Assembly: GCA_017407115.1 (NCBI GenBank)
Contig: JAFQXD010000032.1
Coordinates: 1 to 64,000, forward strand
Direction of reading: 5' to 3'
From: Methanobrevibacter sp.
Lineage (GTDB): Archaea > Methanobacteriota > Methanobacteria > Methanobacteriales > Methanobacteriaceae
DNA: 64,000 nt
Shown here: positions 1-9,844 of the stretch, in pieces
How positions within the stretch are numbered: the stretch's first letter is position 1
Layout: every line of letters starts with the position of its first letter
Notes under the pieces: generated by a model
The model's database searches: none
The model's input: the letters and a program-made list of their open reading frames with translations, nothing else
Told to the model about the DNA's origin: nothing
Translations under genes and position numbers: made by a program

Positions 1-2
1 AT

Positions 3-1412
3 GCATTAAAAAGTTACACAGGCTTACCGGATATACCTGAAGATGTGTCCAGTAAAATGCAGAAAATCGCTGATACATTGAAGAGTACTGCTGAAGCAAT
101 GAAATCTTTACGTGGTATCAGGGATGATTATAATTGGGATACTGGTGTAGGTGCATTATTCGGTGGTGTTGATATTCCTACTGCTATTAATAATGCTAAA
201 TCTGATTTAATCAAGGTAGGTAATACTTTAAAAGGTTTATCAAGTTTACCGGAAATCCCAGATGGAATATATACTAAAGTTCAACGTATAGGTACCAGTG
301 CAAAGAATGTAGGTACAACATTAAGGGGTATGCAGAATATGCCTTTCCCTGATGTTATTGGTTTAGTGATGATTCCTGCTAAAATTGCAGCTGCTAAAGC
401 GGTGTTAAGTGGTGCTAGTCGTGAATTAGTTTCATTAAATGGTACTGTTCAAAATATTCCTGATGGATTATATACTAAAGTTCAACGTGTAGGCGTTAAT
501 ATAAAAGCTGTAGCTTCAGCAGTTCAAGGTATAACAACTTTACCATTTATTGGTCCGGATGTTGGTTTAAAAATAGGTCAGGCAGTTGGTGCTGTAAGGA
601 CAGCTGCAAGTCAATTAAATCGTCTACAAGGCCTTAACGCTGGAGGAGGTATTGGCCAAATATTAGCTAGTGTACGTTCTGCTGTTGTACAATTACGAGC
701 CACACTTAATAGTATGCGTGGAGGATTCCGCAGTGCAGGTGTAGGTATCGGTTCCAGTTTAAAAGCGGGTGTTCGTGCAGGAATGAATGGTTTACGTGGA
801 GTTGTAGTAACTAATGTTACTTCCGGTATGAGTGCCGGTGTTGGACCTGCCAGGTCTGGCGGTAATCGTATAGGATCTGGGGGTAAGTCTGCTTTCCAAA
901 CATCATTTAAGATTTCGCAAATTGCAAGTAATGAAGTGACTTATGCAACTCAGGCCATACAGAATGGTACTGCTAGTTTTGTTCAAGCAGTTGGAAGTAT
1001 GGCAGAGCAAGCAGTACAGGAAGCTAAAAATAAACTTGACCAACAATCCCCTGGTAAAATCGCCCGTATGTGGGGTGATGAAATGAGCTTTTCCAGTATG
1101 TTGATTGAAAATCGTGGAAAAGGACTGATTAGTAGTATAAGTAAAGTTACTAGTAATGCGGTTAATGCTTCTAATCCTAACTTGAGTAGTATGTTGGCAT
1201 TTAATAGTCCTGAATTGGATGCTAGTCGTTTGGATAGTATTCGTCGTATGAATCAGTCCAGTACTATGGGTCAAGGTCAAAGACCGATTGCTATTCATAT
1301 TGGTGAGGGTGCTATTCAGTTAGATGCAAGGAATTTAACCACTACCGAGTCACGTCAAATTATGATTAATGCTTTAGAAGGTTTAAATGACATCAAAAAG
1401 ATTGATGTCTAA
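3..1412 (+). CDS. Tail tape measure protein, C-terminal part
   Basis: The reading frame is open to the left edge, so this is the C-terminal 470 or so residues of a longer protein. It carries a recurrent module of about 65 residues whose signature is IPDGIYTKVQRIG / IPDGLYTKVQRVG / IPEDVSSKMQKIA, each followed by a predicted amphipathic helix. Then come Gly/Ala/Ser-rich helices and a C-terminal segment with QQSPGKIARMWGDEM, of the SPSKVM type common in tape measure proteins. The protein would set tail length and fill the tail tube. Its place directly before distal tail and baseplate genes is the usual one. The first listed GTG (base 45) is internal, not a start. Family identity is inferred from architecture. 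Confidence 0.8.
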   Translation, partial: ALKSYTGLPDIPEDVSSKMQKIADTLKSTAEAMKSLRGIRDDYNWDTGVGALFGGVDIPTAINNAKSDLIKVGNTLKGLSSLPEIPDGIYTKVQRIGTSAKNVGTTLRGMQNMPFPDVIGLVMIPAKIAAAKAVLSGASRELVSLNGTVQNIPDGLYTKVQRVGVNIKAVASAVQGITTLPFIGPDVGLKIGQAVGAVRTAASQLNRLQGLNAGGGIGQILASVRSAVVQLRATLNSMRGGFRSAGVGIGSSLKAGVRAGMNGLRGVVVTNVTSGMSAGVGPARSGGNRIGSGGKSAFQTSFKISQIASNEVTYATQAIQNGTASFVQAVGSMAEQAVQEAKNKLDQQSPGKIARMWGDEMSFSSMLIENRGKGLISSISKVTSNAVNASNPNLSSMLAFNSPELDASRLDSIRRMNQSSTMGQGQRPIAIHIGEGAIQLDARNLTTTESRQIMINALEGLNDIKKIDV

Positions 1413-1481
1413 ATTTTTTTTTATTTTTTTAAGATTATTTTTATATTTTTTTTTGAATTCTTTTTTTTAGGGTTTATTATT

Positions 1482-2072
1482 ATGAGTTGGTATAGTGATA
1501 AAATTGATTCAAAATATTTCAATTTAAGTATTGATGGTTTGGATTTGATTGGTGAAGATTTGAATCCGAATGAAAGTTATAATCGTCGTGAAACCAGTCG
1601 TAAAGCTGTTATCGGTGGTACTCAACGTGTTATCAGGACTAATTATGTTCATCGTGATTTTAGTCTTAACTGTTATGTTCCGATAGATCCAGCATACCCT
1701 AATATTTATGATTCCACTTTCCGTTTATGGCAGAGTAAACCTGTGGAAGTGATTAGTAAAGAGATGGGTGGGAAGTTCAATGCGGAATGTATTATTAAAA
1801 AGAAACATGAATCACCGGCTTATTTAACATTAGAGATTCAATTAATCGAAATACCATCTGAGACCAGTTTGATACCTAATGATACAGTTAAAGTTCCTAC
1901 GGATAAGATTACCACTACTACTAGTAAATCCAATAAGAATACTAAAAATACTAAGAATACTAAGAATACTAAGAATACTAAGAATTCTAAGAAAAATAGT
2001 AAGAAATCAACCTCCAAAGGAAAAAATAAGAACAGTAAGAAGAAAGGAAAGAATATTACCAAGGTGAAATAA
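1482..2072 (+). CDS. Distal-tail-like protein with Lys-rich repeat tail
   Basis: A 196-residue protein that starts at ATG just after the tape measure gene. Residues 1-135 look like a compact beta-rich tail protein (YSDKIDSKYFNLSIDGLDL at the start). From about residue 145 it becomes a low-complexity basic tail of Asn-Thr-Lys and Lys-Ser repeats, encoded by 9-bp tandem repeats of AAGAATACT near 1930-1990. The position between tape measure and baseplate hub suggests a distal tail or tail-completion role; I do not recognise a specific family. The basic tail could contact DNA or the anionic cell wall, which is speculation. Confidence 0.6.
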   Translation: MSWYSDKIDSKYFNLSIDGLDLIGEDLNPNESYNRRETSRKAVIGGTQRVIRTNYVHRDFSLNCYVPIDPAYPNIYDSTFRLWQSKPVEVISKEMGGKFNAECIIKKKHESPAYLTLEIQLIEIPSETSLIPNDTVKVPTDKITTTTSKSNKNTKNTKNTKNTKNTKNSKKNSKKSTSKGKNKNSKKKGKNITKVK

Positions 2073-2075
2073 GCT

Positions 2076-3128
2076 ATGGTTACTATTTACACTGGACCAA
2101 AACAGTACAGTATCAGCCGTACAGGTTTAGAAGTTTACCGTACCGATGAGAAAAACTTCAAACCCTATGAATCCACTGGAGTAGTAACAGATAATTCATC
2201 TTCTGAGGACGGTGAGGAGACTACTAAAACAGGTTACACCTTACATCAAGGGAAAATATTAGATACTTATTATTATGGAGAGATTTTCAGCACCGAACAC
2301 GAGTATGATTATAGTGATATGAGTGATAGCGCCACCTTAAAATTACCTAGTGTGAATAAGAACCGATTCTATAAAGGTGTACGTGTATGTTTACGTAAAC
2401 AATGGGAAGCACCCGGCACCACATTAAAATGGAGTGATTTAGACCCTGTTTTAACTGGTTTTATCACTGAACAAACTTTCAGTGAAGATAGTGTTAGTAT
2501 TAAAGTACCAGGTATGACCACTTTACTTGACCAGAAATTCAAATTCCAATTCACCCAAATGAAAAGGTCAAAAATCCTAGAAGAAATTATTAAAACAGCT
2601 GGTTTAACACCAGTTATTAATGTTAAAGGATTAGATGATGATGTAACTGATTTCACAAATATCTCAAGTGACAGCAGCAGTGATAGCAGCAGCGACCTTG
2701 CAGGTGGTGAAGGAGCAGATATTGACAGTCTTGTTAAACAGATTGTAGGCAGTGAAACCAATGAGTTAAAGAAATGTAAACTTATCCATGAATGGTTAAA
2801 ATCCAATGTAAGATATAGTTACTATGAATGTTCCAAGTATTCTTCTGCCGCTGAATGTTTAAAACATAAAAGTGCTTTGAATTGTGCGGATACTGCTAGA
2901 TTAACCAGGGCTATGATGAGTAGTGCTGGTTTAAATGCTTATGTTGTACACCGTACCAGTAATGGAGGACATTTCTGGACAATTATCGAGATTGGTGGGA
3001 AAAAATATGCATCAGACCAGACAGGTGACGGTTCAGCATTTAATACTGTATGGGCTGCCAGTGGCCGCACCACTGTAAGTGATGGAGGATCATATACTCG
3101 TAAAAATGGTAAAAACCCTGATTGTTAA
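2076..3128 (+). CDS. Tail protein with transglutaminase-like peptidase domain
   Basis: 350 residues, 3 bp after the previous gene. Residues 1-185 resemble a phage tail hub/late-control fold: YYYGEIFSTEHEYDYSDMSD, a KGVRV core, and the TSLLD-like segment GMTTLLDQKF. A Ser/Asp linker (about 195-210) leads to a transglutaminase-like domain (about 213-325) with a visible Cys270 in NCAD, His299 in GGHFW and Asp314 in ASDQ. This C-H-D triad is the one used by methanogen virus pseudomurein endopeptidases (PeiP/PeiW) and by papain-like transglutaminases. I infer a tail-borne enzyme that opens pseudomurein locally at entry. A structural transglutaminase-like fold without wall activity is the alternative. 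Confidence 0.7.
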   Translation: MVTIYTGPKQYSISRTGLEVYRTDEKNFKPYESTGVVTDNSSSEDGEETTKTGYTLHQGKILDTYYYGEIFSTEHEYDYSDMSDSATLKLPSVNKNRFYKGVRVCLRKQWEAPGTTLKWSDLDPVLTGFITEQTFSEDSVSIKVPGMTTLLDQKFKFQFTQMKRSKILEEIIKTAGLTPVINVKGLDDDVTDFTNISSDSSSDSSSDLAGGEGADIDSLVKQIVGSETNELKKCKLIHEWLKSNVRYSYYECSKYSSAAECLKHKSALNCADTARLTRAMMSSAGLNAYVVHRTSNGGHFWTIIEIGGKKYASDQTGDGSAFNTVWAASGRTTVSDGGSYTRKNGKNPDC

Positions 3129-3164
3129 AAAGAAATGTGATGAAGAAGAAAGGGGATTGGATAA

Positions 3165-3857
3165 ATGGGTGATTCAAAGAATATCACTGCAACCGAAGGA
3201 AGATTAAAATCAAATTTCGGTTCAGCAGTAAACACATTAGTAAATCTCGATGGCATACAACGTTCCATAACCGAAGTACAAGACAAGACCTCCTTACGAA
3301 CGGGTACAGTTACAAAATACTATCCCTACCTAGATAAAGCAGAGGTTAAATTAGACTCCACTAAAAAAACAGTATTATGTAAGATATTACATAAGTATGG
3401 TGGTGAATTATTAGATTTATATACTCCTGTAGCAGACCGTAAAGAATTCTGTGATAAATTAAAAGAACCCTGTTATATTCCACGAGCAAAATTACATTGT
3501 GTTGTTGTTAATTTACATGATGCTGATAGTGATGAGCATTTATTATTAGGTTATTATCAAAATGAGGAATTCATTGGTTTAAATCCAGCTAAACCAGGTA
3601 ATATTAAATTATGTACACGTGAAGCTACTAATCAGTATTGGATTAAATTCGGTTTCGATGGATTGGATTTAAGAGTTAACAGTACACCCGCAGTTAAGGT
3701 AGGTGAACGTGATGACACCATGGACACTGTTGAGTATGCTTCATCTGAAGAAACATACACTAAAAGTGAAGTAAATGAATTATTAAATGCTTATGATAAA
3801 AGAATAAAAGCATTAGAAGAAATTATTGCAGAATTAAATAATCAAGGAGAAGATTAA
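3165..3857 (+). CDS. Baseplate/tail spike-like protein
   Basis: 230 residues, starting at ATG 36 bp after the previous gene. The central part (about 45-140) is beta-rich with GTVTKYYPYLDKAEVKLDS, the pattern of an OB-type baseplate spike base (gpV/gp5-like). The last 50 residues (YTKSEVNELLNAYDKRIKALEE) are a short trimer-type coiled coil, and the YTKSEV-NxLL motif is typical of tail fibre and spike stems. Neighbours on both sides are tail proteins. The spike call is inferred from order and fold pattern. Confidence 0.55.
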   Translation: MGDSKNITATEGRLKSNFGSAVNTLVNLDGIQRSITEVQDKTSLRTGTVTKYYPYLDKAEVKLDSTKKTVLCKILHKYGGELLDLYTPVADRKEFCDKLKEPCYIPRAKLHCVVVNLHDADSDEHLLLGYYQNEEFIGLNPAKPGNIKLCTREATNQYWIKFGFDGLDLRVNSTPAVKVGERDDTMDTVEYASSEETYTKSEVNELLNAYDKRIKALEEIIAELNNQGED

Positions 3858-3900
3858 GTTTAATTTTTAAATATCCATTTTTTGTTTGGAGGTTTATATA

Positions 3901-5199
3901 TTGAGTGATTATTGGGTTTGTAGCGATAATATTGACGGTAAAGAAAATACAAGAATAAATGCATTAGTCAACGCATTGAAAAAAAATGGACACACAGCTA
4001 CAAATGGAGGAGTAGGACCAAACACCGTCCAATCACATGGATTAGGTAATAATGCTAAAGGCCAGATTGGAGTGTTCATCGTCGGCGGTTCAGATGCTGG
4101 AATGTATGTGGATTTTCGTGATGGTCTTAAAAAAGGATACTACCATTACAAATATATGAAAGTTGTTTTTGCAAGTGATACTGCAACTACCGACAAATGG
4201 ATTACATGCAATGGTTTAGCAAATACTCCACTGGTTCGTGCATGGGACGATAATTATAGTGGTTCAAGTATAGAATCCGTAGGCAAATCTGCGAAATCCT
4301 ATTTCGATGCAAATAAAGAATATATTAGTTACGCTTGCGGACCGAAAGGCTGTTCCTTTGATGATGTAATACAAAACTTCTTAAAAGATGATAATTCAGG
4401 CACATCCAATGATAATAAAGGTTCATCTTCAGGTTCAACAATTAAAGAAGCAGTACAGAAATTATTGAAACATTGGGATGGGGAAGTGGAATGCTACATC
4501 CGAGATGATAAAGTCTACATTAACAAGATTAAGGAACCTAAATCTGATTATCATCTATTACTCCAAGAAGGAGTTAATATTTTAAGTGACAGTATACAAA
4601 TCACTGATGTTAACCCGAATACTGTTAATTATCTTATTGTTAAATGGACTGGTGGAACAATAACCATTAAAGATGAAGAGTTAATTAAACGTTTCGGTGA
4701 AGTTAAAAGTGAAGTAGAAGCTGTCCGCAAAAAAGTTAAAACCGAAACCACACAATCATCATCTTCAGATAGTGACACCGACACAGATACGGATACTGAT
4801 ACAGATACGGATACTGATGCGGATACTGACATTGATACTGATACAGATACCACTACTACTAAGACTACTGTTGTTGAGGAACCTATTAAAACTTATGAGG
4901 AAGCTTTGGCTTTTGCTAATACTGAATGGAATAAAATCAAACGTGACAATGGCCATACTTTTGAATGCAAAGTCCTAGGGGGTAGTCAATGGCGTAGCGG
5001 TGAATGGGTTAAAGTTATTGCTCCGTCTTTTAATGAGAATGGTTTCATGTATCTTACACGAGTTTCTGAATCTGATGATGCTGGTGACTGGACATGTAAC
5101 TTGGCATTAGTGGATTATCCTCCAGGTTGGGGTGCTGAAGAATTATCGACTAGTAGTGATGATAGTTCTGATTCAGATAGTAGTGATGATTCATCATAA
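3901..5199 (+). CDS. Tail/baseplate hub protein with Asp-Thr repeat linker
   Basis: 432 residues. I take TTG at 3901 as the start because GGAGGT sits at 3888-3893; the upstream in-frame TTG at 3886 would overlap that site. Residues 1-150 form a compact domain with several Cys, ending in ACGPKGCSFDDVIQNF. Residues 190-265 and 325-420 look like hub halves (VECYIRDDKVYINKIKEP; GEWVKVIAPSF...GFMYLTRV, the late-control gene D-like pattern). They are separated by a long acidic (DT)n linker encoded by 6-bp repeats around 4775-4850. The C-terminus is Ser/Asp rich. The function of the N-terminal domain is unknown to me. Confidence 0.6.
   Translation: MSDYWVCSDNIDGKENTRINALVNALKKNGHTATNGGVGPNTVQSHGLGNNAKGQIGVFIVGGSDAGMYVDFRDGLKKGYYHYKYMKVVFASDTATTDKWITCNGLANTPLVRAWDDNYSGSSIESVGKSAKSYFDANKEYISYACGPKGCSFDDVIQNFLKDDNSGTSNDNKGSSSGSTIKEAVQKLLKHWDGEVECYIRDDKVYINKIKEPKSDYHLLLQEGVNILSDSIQITDVNPNTVNYLIVKWTGGTITIKDEELIKRFGEVKSEVEAVRKKVKTETTQSSSSDSDTDTDTDTDTDTDTDADTDIDTDTDTTTTKTTVVEEPIKTYEEALAFANTEWNKIKRDNGHTFECKVLGGSQWRSGEWVKVIAPSFNENGFMYLTRVSESDDAGDWTCNLALVDYPPGWGAEELSTSSDDSSDSDSSDDSS
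4772..4850 (+). repeat. In-frame 6-bp tandem repeat encoding (Asp-Thr)n
   Basis: A run of GATACN/GACACN hexamers inside the hub gene encodes about 13 Asp-Thr pairs. Slippage by whole units keeps the frame, so it can change linker length without breaking the protein. Confidence 0.8.
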
Positions 5200-5292
5200 A
5201 AAAAATTTTCAAATTTAAATCTTTTAGTTTTTTTTATTAAATATTCTTTTTTTTATTTTATCTTTTTTTTTAATGGGAGGAGTGGTAAGTAT

Positions 5293-5751
5293 ATGCCTTT
5301 GCCTTTAGATGTGAACAGTACGGATTATCAGTTTTACAAAACATTACATGAAGATGTGAAACTTGTAAGCAACGAATATGGAGAATGGGACCTTGATTTT
5401 GAAAACGATGATTGGGTTAATGTCACTGGTGTTCATAGCCTGGCTAATGCTTGCATCATAGCCATAATGACAAGACTCAATGAATTAAACTATGTGGAAT
5501 TATATGAAGATTTCGGTTGCAGAGCACATGAACTAATCAAAAAAAACAAAAGCCGAAACATAATCTACCAAATGGAGATATTCATAACAGAAGTATTAGA
5601 AAATATGCGAAGAGTACAACGAGTAAACTATGTTAAAATAACAGACAGTCCAGATAATCAGGATTACACTTACAGGATTAACTTCAGCATTACCAGTATA
5701 ATGGATGATGAAGAAGATGGTGAAATAATAGAGGAGAGTTTCAATATATGA
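5293..5751 (+). CDS. Baseplate wedge protein, gpW/gp25-like
   Basis: 152 residues, start ATG preceded by GGGAGGAG. The segment DLDFENDDWVNVTGVHSLANACIIAIMTRLNELNY followed by a helix and VRRVNYVKITDSP-like strands fits the gp25/W-like lysozyme-related wedge family: an N-terminal helix, then a beta sheet ending in IEESFNI. Its 3' end overlaps the next gene by 4 bases (ATGA), which implies translational coupling with the J-like protein, the usual pair in phage baseplates. Confidence 0.75.
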   Translation: MPLPLDVNSTDYQFYKTLHEDVKLVSNEYGEWDLDFENDDWVNVTGVHSLANACIIAIMTRLNELNYVELYEDFGCRAHELIKKNKSRNIIYQMEIFITEVLENMRRVQRVNYVKITDSPDNQDYTYRINFSITSIMDDEEDGEIIEESFNI

Positions 5752-6926
5752 ATTATACACAGAAATATTATGATGAATTATTCCTATTCAGCTTAGAAAA
5801 CAGTTACGATTCCGGTTTAATAAGTCAGGATGAAAAATTCTTAACTTATGTTAAAAGCAAACAAGACATCAGTAACTTCTATGTTATGAACCTTAGTGTT
5901 TTAAGTGACAGTTTCGAAGATGTATACTATGATATGACCGACGTATATTTAAGTGATAAGGTGGCTCATGCAACTGGTGATGACTTGGATGATATTGGAG
6001 CTAAATACGGTTGTATGCGACCATTAGATAGTTATGCTGAATGTGATATTACTTTTAATTTCACCTCACCTAGCAGTACTAGTGTGGAATTGCCTGAGGG
6101 GATAATTGTCAGTAACGGTCAAGGAGTAGTTTATAAAACTATTGAATCTGTTACTATTCCTGCTGAAGCGGAGAATATAACAATCCATGCACAAGCTGTT
6201 AATGTGGGAACCACTAGTAGAGTATTAAAAAATACTTTAAATTGTATTGAATCTGATTTATTTGATACTGAAACCAGTACTTTTGGTTTAGGTACTGTTA
6301 CCTGCACTAACTTGGAGAATAGTAGTGGTGGAGAGTATTATTATGATGATGAAGCCTATAGGGATTTGATTTTAGACTGGAGAAAGGAAACTATTCGTGG
6401 AAGTGAGGAAGCTTATAAGAAGTATTTCGCTAACTTGGATGGTTTGAACAGTTATAAGTTAATCCCTAATTGGGATGGTTCTGGTACATTAAAGATTGTA
6501 TTAGACCCTGGTGACAGTTATCAGTTGAACCGTGTTTATAATGAGTTAAGGGCTAATGTTTGTCAGATGCCTGAGGATATTACATTATTTGCACCTGAAC
6601 CTGTAGGTATTGATGTTTATGCTAAGTGTAATGTTGATATTGATTTGATTAACCCTTATAGTGAAGTGGAAAAGGAAGCTATTAAGTCAAGGATTGAAGA
6701 TGCTGTTACTAATTATATTGAAGGGGATACTTTGAATTTCCTTGGTTTAGGTATTGGTGAGGATTTCATCCCTTATCAGTTAGGTGTTTTTATTCATGAG
6801 CAGGTGCCTGAGTTAAAGAATATTACTTTCACTAGTAATGATCCTAATGTGGATGCTAATGCTCCTGTGAGTATTACTGATGAGCAGCAGGTTAAGATTG
6901 ATAATATGGTTATTGTAATGGAATAA
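5748..6926 (+). CDS. Baseplate J-like protein
   Basis: 392 residues, overlapping the gp25-like gene by ATGA. It shows the baseplate J pattern: an N-terminal helical part, a central beta barrel starting SYAECDITFNFTSPSSTSVELPEGIIVSNG, the YRDLILDWRKETIRGSEEAYKKY helix, and GSGTLKIVLDPGD. Together with the gp25-like protein it would form the inner baseplate wedge. A J-like protein does not by itself prove a contractile tail, since such proteins also occur in methanogen siphoviruses. Confidence in the family is good. Confidence 0.8.
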   Translation: MNYTQKYYDELFLFSLENSYDSGLISQDEKFLTYVKSKQDISNFYVMNLSVLSDSFEDVYYDMTDVYLSDKVAHATGDDLDDIGAKYGCMRPLDSYAECDITFNFTSPSSTSVELPEGIIVSNGQGVVYKTIESVTIPAEAENITIHAQAVNVGTTSRVLKNTLNCIESDLFDTETSTFGLGTVTCTNLENSSGGEYYYDDEAYRDLILDWRKETIRGSEEAYKKYFANLDGLNSYKLIPNWDGSGTLKIVLDPGDSYQLNRVYNELRANVCQMPEDITLFAPEPVGIDVYAKCNVDIDLINPYSEVEKEAIKSRIEDAVTNYIEGDTLNFLGLGIGEDFIPYQLGVFIHEQVPELKNITFTSNDPNVDANAPVSITDEQQVKIDNMVIVME

Positions 6927-6961
6927 TTATTTTTTTTATATTTTGATATAAGTGATTTGTT

Positions 6962-9748
6962 ATGGTTAAGAATAGTTTAAAGAAATTATTAAATAAATAT
7001 CCTTATTTTCTTGATAAAAATGTAGGTAGTAATTTTTATCGTGTGGTGCAGGTGCAGAATGAAAATTTCCGTAAAGTGTACCAGTCTCTTGTGGATGTTT
7101 ATGAAAGTTTTCATTTGAATAAAAAAGTGTTGGTTTGGAAGGAGCAGACTGTACCTTATGAGTATACTATGCGTTTTGTTTCCACTTACCCGAATATTAA
7201 ACAAGTGAAAATATATAAAAATGATGAAGTCATCTACATAGAAGATTATATAAACGAGGATAATGATAGTGCCTTTGATTATTCTTACACTTACGATACA
7301 AGAAATGATATTCAAGGTTACAGTCCTGATGCTGATGAAGAGGATAATATAGAATTAACACAAGAAGAAATATTATTAAATAATAAACTAATCATCTGGC
7401 GTATAAACAAAACCACAGACGACAATACTCTCAATTATGATGTAAACATCAAAGCCAAATATCCAAACTTCAAAAAAATCACAATCTACAAAAACGAAGA
7501 ATCCCTATATACACAATCATTCACCAATACAGATGATGAAACATTATTCGAATACACCTACAACAACACATTCACCCCACCTGAAATAGAATATGATGAT
7601 GATGGTGAAGCATTAACTGAAATAGTAACCGATGATTCATTCAAAATAGTTGCTGAAACATATAATAATGAAACAGTAACAAAATACTTACCATCAGATG
7701 AAGCAGCATACATACCAGGAGACACATTCCTCATACAAGTCGAAACCTATGATGAATACATTTACCGTAAAGGATTCCCAGAACATGACACATTATTTAC
7801 AAAAGAAAAAGATTACTGGAATGTTTACCTTAAAAACATGGACACTGACAATCCAGTAATAACATCTTTAGAATATGATGATTACGACCATGACATAAGC
7901 CTCGATTATATAGGATACTTAAACAATATTCCAAGAAAAGAATACATTGAAATCGAAACATTATATGAATATTATAGAAGCGAACCACCATTCAACAACC
8001 GCAGAACCGAAGATGATTACCATTACATGAAAAGGATGTTGGAATACAACCTCCGCATATGGGACACACCAGCCCCAGTACTGGAAATATGGAAACTCTA
8101 TGGCCTAACCGATGTTAGCATGGTGAACCGTGAACATCAACTAATCAAAATATTTGACATCAAAAAACACCAATACCACACCGAAACCCGAACAGACCCA
8201 TGCAACCCAAATAAAACATATGACACATTAGTTGTTGACGGATGGGTGCCTGAAGCATGGGAACATAAAGACCAATTCTTCAAAGACGCTAACAGATTAG
8301 GAGAATATTTCTTTGCAGAAGCCAATACTGTAAGACCAGTTAAAAAGAAACCCGTAACATTCACATTCCGATTCCTAAACAGTCTAGCCGAAGACATCAG
8401 TGCAGATTATACTGTAGACGCCTACTTGAATAATGAATTAATATCAGATGTACATAACTACCCTGAAAAACAATGGGTATGTCCAGCAGATTATTTGGAT
8501 GAATATAATGATAATGTATTCCTATTTGTCGGTAAATATGAAGACCGTGAAATCGGCCGTGCTGAGATAACTGTAACTGTACGTGGATGTAGTGACGCAG
8601 ACTTCTATGTCCGTGCAACAGGGGATGATAATAATAATGGAAGCCGCACCGCACCATTTAAAACATTAAGAAAAGCACTAGACAGTGTAACCGGAGTATA
8701 CAATCTAATCGCAATAGTAGGAGAAACCACAGTAAACACTCCTGAAAGAGTACCAACCACCTGCACATTAATCGGATGTAAAGACGGCAACACCACACCA
8801 AAAATAATCAATACCAACCCAAGTGACAGGTTAAACAGTGACGGATCCTATACCAAACTAAACACCAGTCAATTCTTCAATATTGCCCCGGACCAAATCT
8901 TAAGCATACAGGATATTGAATTCAAAAATACAAGTCCATACAGTGTAATCGTTGAAGACATGGATTACACTAACATTAACCGTATTGATGAAACCGAAAC
9001 CGGATTATTATATAACATGGATTATGCCATACCAATATCCGATTCACTACAGGAAGTATTCATTAAAAACCTCCAATTAAACACTAATACAGGTTTATTA
9101 ACATGGACAGAAATCAACAAATCCACAGATTTAACTGATAACCTAAGCTATGAGGGAATCATTAACAATCTCAGATTAACAGATAATATCTATTATAATG
9201 AGCATACCACACACGAAGTCACATCCTCCAGCACCACTTTTGATAAAAACCACTTATATTATAGTGACCGTGAGGACATGCTCAATTCCACATATTACAT
9301 TAACAGTAACTTGAATGATTTAAAACAGGACGGATTACTGGATTATGCTGAATATGATGAAGAAATCATTTACGATACTAAAGAACATGGATTAGATGAA
9401 TTCGAGTATCAGCATATCACTGCAACACAAGGAGATTTCATACCAAGGCAGGCAACTTGGTTATCCGGAACTTTAAAAATCAATTTAACCATCTTAAAAC
9501 CTCAAGTAGGTCAAATCATAAATCTCAGAACAAGTGATGGAGCCACAGCAAGTTTTAAAATAAACAGTGTCTCCGGTAATAATGTAACATATAAACCTAC
9601 AGACAGTAATTCTTCAGCCACCAGTTATGTTTATATTTCAGCAGTTAAGAACACCACTTCAAATGTAACATTATCTTTAGGAAGGATTGTTGCTAGTAAC
9701 GGTTTAGTATATACTGGTTCCAATAATCGTCTTGATTTGGTTTGGTAA
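6962..9748 (+). CDS. Large I-like tail protein with beta-helix-type domain
   Basis: 928 residues. Residues 1-55 resemble tail protein I (LLNKYPYFLDKN...NENFRKVYQSLVDVY). Two tandem copies of an about 100-residue beta domain follow (YPNIKQVKIYKNDEVIY and YPNFKKITIYKNEESLY). Then comes a helical part with NNRRTEDDYHYMKRMLEYNLRIW, a bacterial-Ig-like part, and from about 560 the opening of a parallel beta-helix (DDNNNGSRTAPFKTLRKALDSV), as seen in methanogen adhesin-like proteins. It probably links baseplate to receptor-binding fibres. Base use changes near 7215, from T-ending to A/C-ending codons, which suggests a recombination joint inside the gene. The last bases lie in a 22-bp repeat that recurs at 31072. 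Confidence 0.65.
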   Translation: MVKNSLKKLLNKYPYFLDKNVGSNFYRVVQVQNENFRKVYQSLVDVYESFHLNKKVLVWKEQTVPYEYTMRFVSTYPNIKQVKIYKNDEVIYIEDYINEDNDSAFDYSYTYDTRNDIQGYSPDADEEDNIELTQEEILLNNKLIIWRINKTTDDNTLNYDVNIKAKYPNFKKITIYKNEESLYTQSFTNTDDETLFEYTYNNTFTPPEIEYDDDGEALTEIVTDDSFKIVAETYNNETVTKYLPSDEAAYIPGDTFLIQVETYDEYIYRKGFPEHDTLFTKEKDYWNVYLKNMDTDNPVITSLEYDDYDHDISLDYIGYLNNIPRKEYIEIETLYEYYRSEPPFNNRRTEDDYHYMKRMLEYNLRIWDTPAPVLEIWKLYGLTDVSMVNREHQLIKIFDIKKHQYHTETRTDPCNPNKTYDTLVVDGWVPEAWEHKDQFFKDANRLGEYFFAEANTVRPVKKKPVTFTFRFLNSLAEDISADYTVDAYLNNELISDVHNYPEKQWVCPADYLDEYNDNVFLFVGKYEDREIGRAEITVTVRGCSDADFYVRATGDDNNNGSRTAPFKTLRKALDSVTGVYNLIAIVGETTVNTPERVPTTCTLIGCKDGNTTPKIINTNPSDRLNSDGSYTKLNTSQFFNIAPDQILSIQDIEFKNTSPYSVIVEDMDYTNINRIDETETGLLYNMDYAIPISDSLQEVFIKNLQLNTNTGLLTWTEINKSTDLTDNLSYEGIINNLRLTDNIYYNEHTTHEVTSSSTTFDKNHLYYSDREDMLNSTYYINSNLNDLKQDGLLDYAEYDEEIIYDTKEHGLDEFEYQHITATQGDFIPRQATWLSGTLKINLTILKPQVGQIINLRTSDGATASFKINSVSGNNVTYKPTDSNSSATSYVYISAVKNTTSNVTLSLGRIVASNGLVYTGSNNRLDLVW

Positions 9749-9761
9749 GAGTGTATAATGA
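9740..9761 (+). repeat. 22-bp direct repeat, copy 1
   Basis: This covers the last two codons and stop of the large tail gene plus 12 bases after it. An identical 22-bp copy (core TTTGGTAAGAGTGTATAATG) lies at 31072-31093, beside the far end of the cassette array. Confidence 0.8.
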
Positions 9762-9844
9762 ACCGTTCAATATATTTAAGAAAACTTTTTTTTAATAAAT
9801 TCTATTTTTTTTATTTATAATTTAATCTTGGGAGACTAATTTTT

